64,000 bases of DNA from an uncultured Spartobacteria bacterium (GTDB lineage Bacteria; Verrucomicrobiota; Verrucomicrobiia; Chthoniobacterales; Chthoniobacteraceae): the NCBI GenBank assembly GCA_903919125.1, contig CAIXGS010000072.1, positions 1 through 64,000 on the forward strand, written 5' to 3'. Below are positions 61,104-64,000 of this stretch, one piece after another (the stretch's first letter is position 1; each line of letters opens with the position of its first letter). The position numbers and the translations under genes are program-made. The notes under the pieces were generated by a model that worked only from the letters and a program-made list of their open reading frames with translations, ran no database searches and was not told where the DNA came from.

Positions 61104-62594
61104 TCAGGCGTGGGCGAGTTTCATGATTTGCTCCTGCGTCGCGCGACGTGCGTCGGCAATTTCGCCTGTCACGCGGCCTTCGTGCATCACGAGGATGCGA
61201 TCGGCCATGCCGAGCACCTCGGGTAATTCGGAACTGATCATCACAATGGCTTTTCCCGCAGCGACGAGCTCGTTCATTAGCAGATAAATCTCGAACTTCG
61301 CGCCGACATCAATGCCGCGCGTTGGCTCGTCGAAAATCAGAACGTCACAGTTTCGTGCGAGCCATTTCGCCAGCACGACCTTTTGCTGATTTCCGCCGGA
61401 GAGGTTGCCGGCGCGCTGCTCCTGGTTCGGCACTTTTATTTTAAGCTGCTCCACATAACGGCCAAATTCCTCGCGCTCGCGGCGAGTCTGCACAAAGCCG
61501 CGGGTCGAAAGACGGTCGAGATTCGGTAGGCCGAAATTTTCGCGGACCGAATGCCCCAGCACTAGCCCCTGCAGTTTGCGGTCTTCGGTCAGCAAGCCGA
61601 TGCCTGCTGCAATCGCATCCTGCGGCGAGCGAATCGCTAAGACATTGCCATCGAGTCGGATCTCGCCCGCCTCACGAGGGTCGGCTCCGAAGATGAGTCG
61701 CACCGTCTCCGTGCGACCCGCGCCGACAAGTCCGGTGAGCGCGAGGATCTCACCGCGACGGACGCTGAATGAAACATCACGCACTGCTCGGCCTCGCCGC
61801 AGGCCGGAGACTTCAAGCCGTGGCTCGGCGATACTCACGGTCCGCGTGGGGAATTCGTCCTTCAGCTCGCGACCAACCATCAGCTCGATCATCTCGTTAC
61901 GCGTGATCTGCGCGGTAGACCTCTCACCCACATTCTTGCCGTCGCGAAGTACGACCACACGGTCGGTGATGGTGAAGATTTCATCGAGTCGATGGCTGAT
62001 GTAAATAATGCCGATGCCGTGGCTTTTCAGGTCTCGGATGATTTCAAATAGCCGCTCCACTTCATGCGAAGTCAGCGCTGCGCTCGGCTCATCCATGACA
62101 ATGATGCGTGCATCGAATGCGAGCGCCTTGGCGATTTCGACCAACTGCTGCTGCGCCGTGGTGAGCCGACAGCACGGGACCTTGAGATCCATCTCCACTC
62201 CGAGGCGCTTGAACAGCGCAGCCGCGCGTTCGTACTCCATTTGCTTCGCCACAAATCCGGCTCGTGTCACTTCCTGACCGAGAAAGATATTTTCCACCGC
62301 AGTGAGCCCGGGAACGAGATTGAATTCCTGATAAATTACCGCCACGCCGGCGCTGCGCGAATCCTGTGGCGAATGAAACCGGGTTTCGCGACTGTCGATC
62401 GTGATCGTACCCTCGTCCGCTCGATGCGCCCCGCCCAAGACTTTCATCAGTGTGCTCTTTCCAGCACCATTTTCGCCGAGCAGTGCGAGCACTTCACCCG
62501 CGCGCAGGGTGAGGTCCACACCCCGAAGCGCCTTCACGCCTGGAAAGGACTTCACAATACCACGCATCGCAAGCAGCGGCGCGGCATCGATCAT
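61104..62594 (-). CDS. RbsA-like sugar ABC ATPase
   Basis: 496 residues from the ATG at 62594, which overlaps the dehydrogenase stop (ATGA); an upstream start would read into that gene. Two nucleotide-binding domains are in tandem: the first has GENGAGKST and the signature LTTAQQQLVEIA, the second a degenerate Walker A GLVGAGRTE but intact LSGGNQQKVVLAKWL and FDEPTRGIDVG. This asymmetry is normal for RbsA/MglA/AraG proteins that energise sugar uptake. Confidence 0.95.
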   Translation of the reverse strand: MIDAAPLLAMRGIVKSFPGVKALRGVDLTLRAGEVLALLGENGAGKSTLMKVLGGAHRADEGTITIDSRETRFHSPQDSRSAGVAVIYQEFNLVPGLTAVENIFLGQEVTRAGFVAKQMEYERAAALFKRLGVEMDLKVPCCRLTTAQQQLVEIAKALAFDARIIVMDEPSAALTSHEVERLFEIIRDLKSHGIGIIYISHRLDEIFTITDRVVVLRDGKNVGERSTAQITRNEMIELMVGRELKDEFPTRTVSIAEPRLEVSGLRRGRAVRDVSFSVRRGEILALTGLVGAGRTETVRLIFGADPREAGEIRLDGNVLAIRSPQDAIAAGIGLLTEDRKLQGLVLGHSVRENFGLPNLDRLSTRGFVQTRREREEFGRYVEQLKIKVPNQEQRAGNLSGGNQQKVVLAKWLARNCDVLIFDEPTRGIDVGAKFEIYLLMNELVAAGKAIVMISSELPEVLGMADRILVMHEGRVTGEIADARRATQEQIMKLAHA

Positions 62595-63442
62595 AGGCCC
62601 ATCGCAGTTTCGAGAGCCTTGCGCATCACCGCCGCGTCCGGGGTGATGCCGGTCCAATATTCCACGCCGACGATGCCCTGGTTCACAAGCATGCCGAGTC
62701 CGTCGATGGCGCGACATCCACGCGCAGAGGCATCGTCGAGGAATTTCGTGCGGACCGGACTAAAGACCACGTCGGCGACGACCATGCCGGGCTTTAGTGA
62801 AGTCAGGTCCAGCGCGAGTCTTGCTTCCGGTGCGTAAAGACCTATCGATGTGCCGTTGATGACGACGTCCGTGCCTGTAGGCACCGCGTAGTCGCCGCTC
62901 CAGACGACGAGTTCGGCATCAAGCTTCAGCTTCTCCCGCAGGAGTGCGACGAGTTCCGCGCCACGAGCTTCGGAGCGGTTCACAATGGTAATCCGTTTCG
63001 TTCCAGCGAGTCCAAGTTCGACGGCGATGGCACGCGCTGCACCGCCTGCACCGAAGAGCACGACGGACTTCCCTTTCGGATCGATCGCAGTTTCCAGCGA
63101 TTTCAGAAAGCCTTTCCCATCTGTGTTTTCGCCAACGAACTTGTCACCACGCCGCACCACACAATTCACCGCACCCATCAATGCGGCGGATTCGCCGAGG
63201 CCATCGAGGTGCGGGATAACAGTGACCTTGTGCGGTAGGCTACAATTGAAGCCACGAAAACCCATCGCCTTGGCGCCGCGCACGGCTGCGACGAGATTCT
63301 CCGGCGTGACCTCCATATTAACGTAGCGCCAGTGCAGGCCGTGGTGCGCAAAAGCGGCTTCGATCATCGCTACAGTGGGATTGCCCGCTGCGCCCTGCGA
63401 CATTGAACCGGTAAGTTCGTGGAGAAAGCTGCCTTCGGTCAT
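62591..63442 (-). CDS. AroE-like (shikimate/quinate family) dehydrogenase in a sugar operon
   Basis: 283 residues. Family marks are present: SLPHKVTVIPHLD with the catalytic Lys, GENTDGKGF with the catalytic Asp, GAGGAARAIAVEL for the dinucleotide and NRSEAR after it. The N-terminal substrate segment, normally SxSPxxHN, reads SMSQGAAGNPTVAM, so the shikimate-binding Ser/Asn pattern is altered. Lying between the binding-protein and ATPase genes of a sugar transporter, it more likely oxidises the imported polyol or sugar than shikimate. Thirteen bases separate it from the binding-protein gene. Confidence 0.85.
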   Translation of the reverse strand: MTEGSFLHELTGSMSQGAAGNPTVAMIEAAFAHHGLHWRYVNMEVTPENLVAAVRGAKAMGFRGFNCSLPHKVTVIPHLDGLGESAALMGAVNCVVRRGDKFVGENTDGKGFLKSLETAIDPKGKSVVLFGAGGAARAIAVELGLAGTKRITIVNRSEARGAELVALLREKLKLDAELVVWSGDYAVPTGTDVVINGTSIGLYAPEARLALDLTSLKPGMVVADVVFSPVRTKFLDDASARGCRAIDGLGMLVNQGIVGVEYWTGITPDAAVMRKALETAMGL

Positions 63443-63454
63443 GGTGTGGGCGCG

Positions 63455-64000
63455 TTACTTGAGTTCTGGGTCCTTCATCGCGTCCGCCTTGCGGTACAGA
63501 CTCGTGGGGATGAGTATCTGTGGCGGCAGCGTCTCGCCAATCGAGTGGCGGATGATCGCATCAACGATCTGGACGCCCATCTTGTCTGGAAACTGAATTG
63601 GGTCAGCGTAAATTTTTCCGTCCTTAATCGCCTGCTTGCCCTCTGGCTGGCCGTCGAAGCCGATGATGACGACTTGCTCTGTCTTGCCCGCTTTTTCGAG
63701 CGCCGCACGCGCACCGAGAGCCGCAGGATCGTTGATAGCGAAGATACCGCGCAGATCCGAGTGCGCCTGCAAAGCATCCTCAGCGGCCCTGTAGCCCATG
63801 TCCTTGGCAGCGCCACTCTCCAACTCGGTGACGATGTCGATCTTCGCCTTGCCGCTTGCATTGTGCGCGTTGATGACTTCCGTAAATCCTTTTACCCGAA
63901 GCTGACAAGACTCGGCCTGCTTGAAATGCAACACGGCAATCTTGCCGCCGGCTTCGCCCAGCGCCTCGATTATTGCCTGCGCGCCCTCCTTGCCTCCCCC
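63455..64000 (-). CDS. Sugar ABC substrate-binding protein, C-terminal part
   Basis: The gene runs off the window; about 181 C-terminal residues are visible. The periplasmic-binding protein type I fold of RbsB is clear: KIAVLHFKQAESC, then AKDMGYRAAEDALQAHSDLRG, IFAINDPAALGARAALEKAG, VVIIGFDGQPEGKQAIKDG and the closing DKMGVQIVDAI (quoted in parts). It supplies ligand to the permease encoded downstream. It is the first visible gene of the minus-strand operon; the promoter is outside the window. Confidence 0.93.
   Translation of the reverse strand, partial: GGGKEGAQAIIEALGEAGGKIAVLHFKQAESCQLRVKGFTEVINAHNASGKAKIDIVTELESGAAKDMGYRAAEDALQAHSDLRGIFAINDPAALGARAALEKAGKTEQVVIIGFDGQPEGKQAIKDGKIYADPIQFPDKMGVQIVDAIIRHSIGETLPPQILIPTSLYRKADAMKDPELK

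Noticed and set aside
1..64000. CRISPR array, tRNA or rRNA genes
   Set aside because: No regular direct-repeat/spacer array and no recognisable cloverleaf or rRNA sequence was found by reading; a covariance-model scan was not possible.

Overview
The window looks like chromosomal DNA of a free-living heterotrophic Verrucomicrobiota (PVC superphylum) bacterium. This is an inference from gene families, not from a marker gene: a PSD1 (DUF1549/DUF1553) cytochrome plus DUF1501 pair, Cys-type sulfatases, tandem SUMF1 modules, ThuA, Tat-exported Gfo/Idh/MocA and amidohydrolase proteins, a sigma factor/FecR-LamG pair and many small toxin-antitoxin (TA) loci. No rRNA, tRNA or CRISPR array was recognised.

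Layout. 0-0.7 kb: end of an Rpn-type nuclease/transposase. 1.0-2.7: FHA-GAF adenylate cyclase. 2.9-11.0: complete MoxR/DUF58/DUF4381/BatA/BatB-C/BatD/BatE operon with stop-start overlaps. 11.0-14.8: SahR-like ArsR-methyltransferase regulator divergent from metK-ahcY, with an operator-like palindrome between them and a terminator after ahcY. 14.9-19.6: uronate/galactonate block (amidohydrolase, tagaturonate epimerase UxaE, zinc dehydrogenase, ThuA). 19.6-29.2: plastic accessory region with TA loci, TA remnants, a three-module SUMF1 protein, a beta-propeller protein and a Gfo/Idh/MocA oxidoreductase, strewn with a short dispersed repeat (core GGGGACAGRCACTTT). 29.3-35.2: GST-like protein, chemoreceptor and a run of small envelope/stress proteins (glycine zipper, CsbD, BON, glycine-rich membrane protein). 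35.4-47.8: sulfatase, sigma factor/FecR-LamG, SDR, PSD1 and DUF1501 genes split by a Doc/AbrB TA cassette, a decayed gene, a second sulfatase and a secreted HExxH peptidase-like protein.

47.9-58.8 kb is the most unusual part. A cysteine desulfurase is divergent from a run of genes: a GcvH-like lipoyl carrier, a G3E GTPase, a small Cys-rich protein and a two-cluster ferredoxin. After a repeat-rich gap come a radical SAM protein, a DUF116-polyprenyl synthetase fusion, a prenyltransferase beta-like protein and a class II (squalene-hopene-like) cyclase. I read this as an uncharacterised isoprenoid pathway coupled to Fe-S/lipoyl chemistry. The terpenoid half is bracketed by two copies, in opposite orientation, of a MITE-like element with ATACCA/TGGTAT ends.

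58.9-64 kb (minus strand): sugar ABC operon reading binding protein (cut by the window edge), AroE-like dehydrogenase, RbsA-like ATPase, RbsC-like permease with a large extra domain, and PfkB kinase. It probably imports, modifies and phosphorylates one sugar or polyol.
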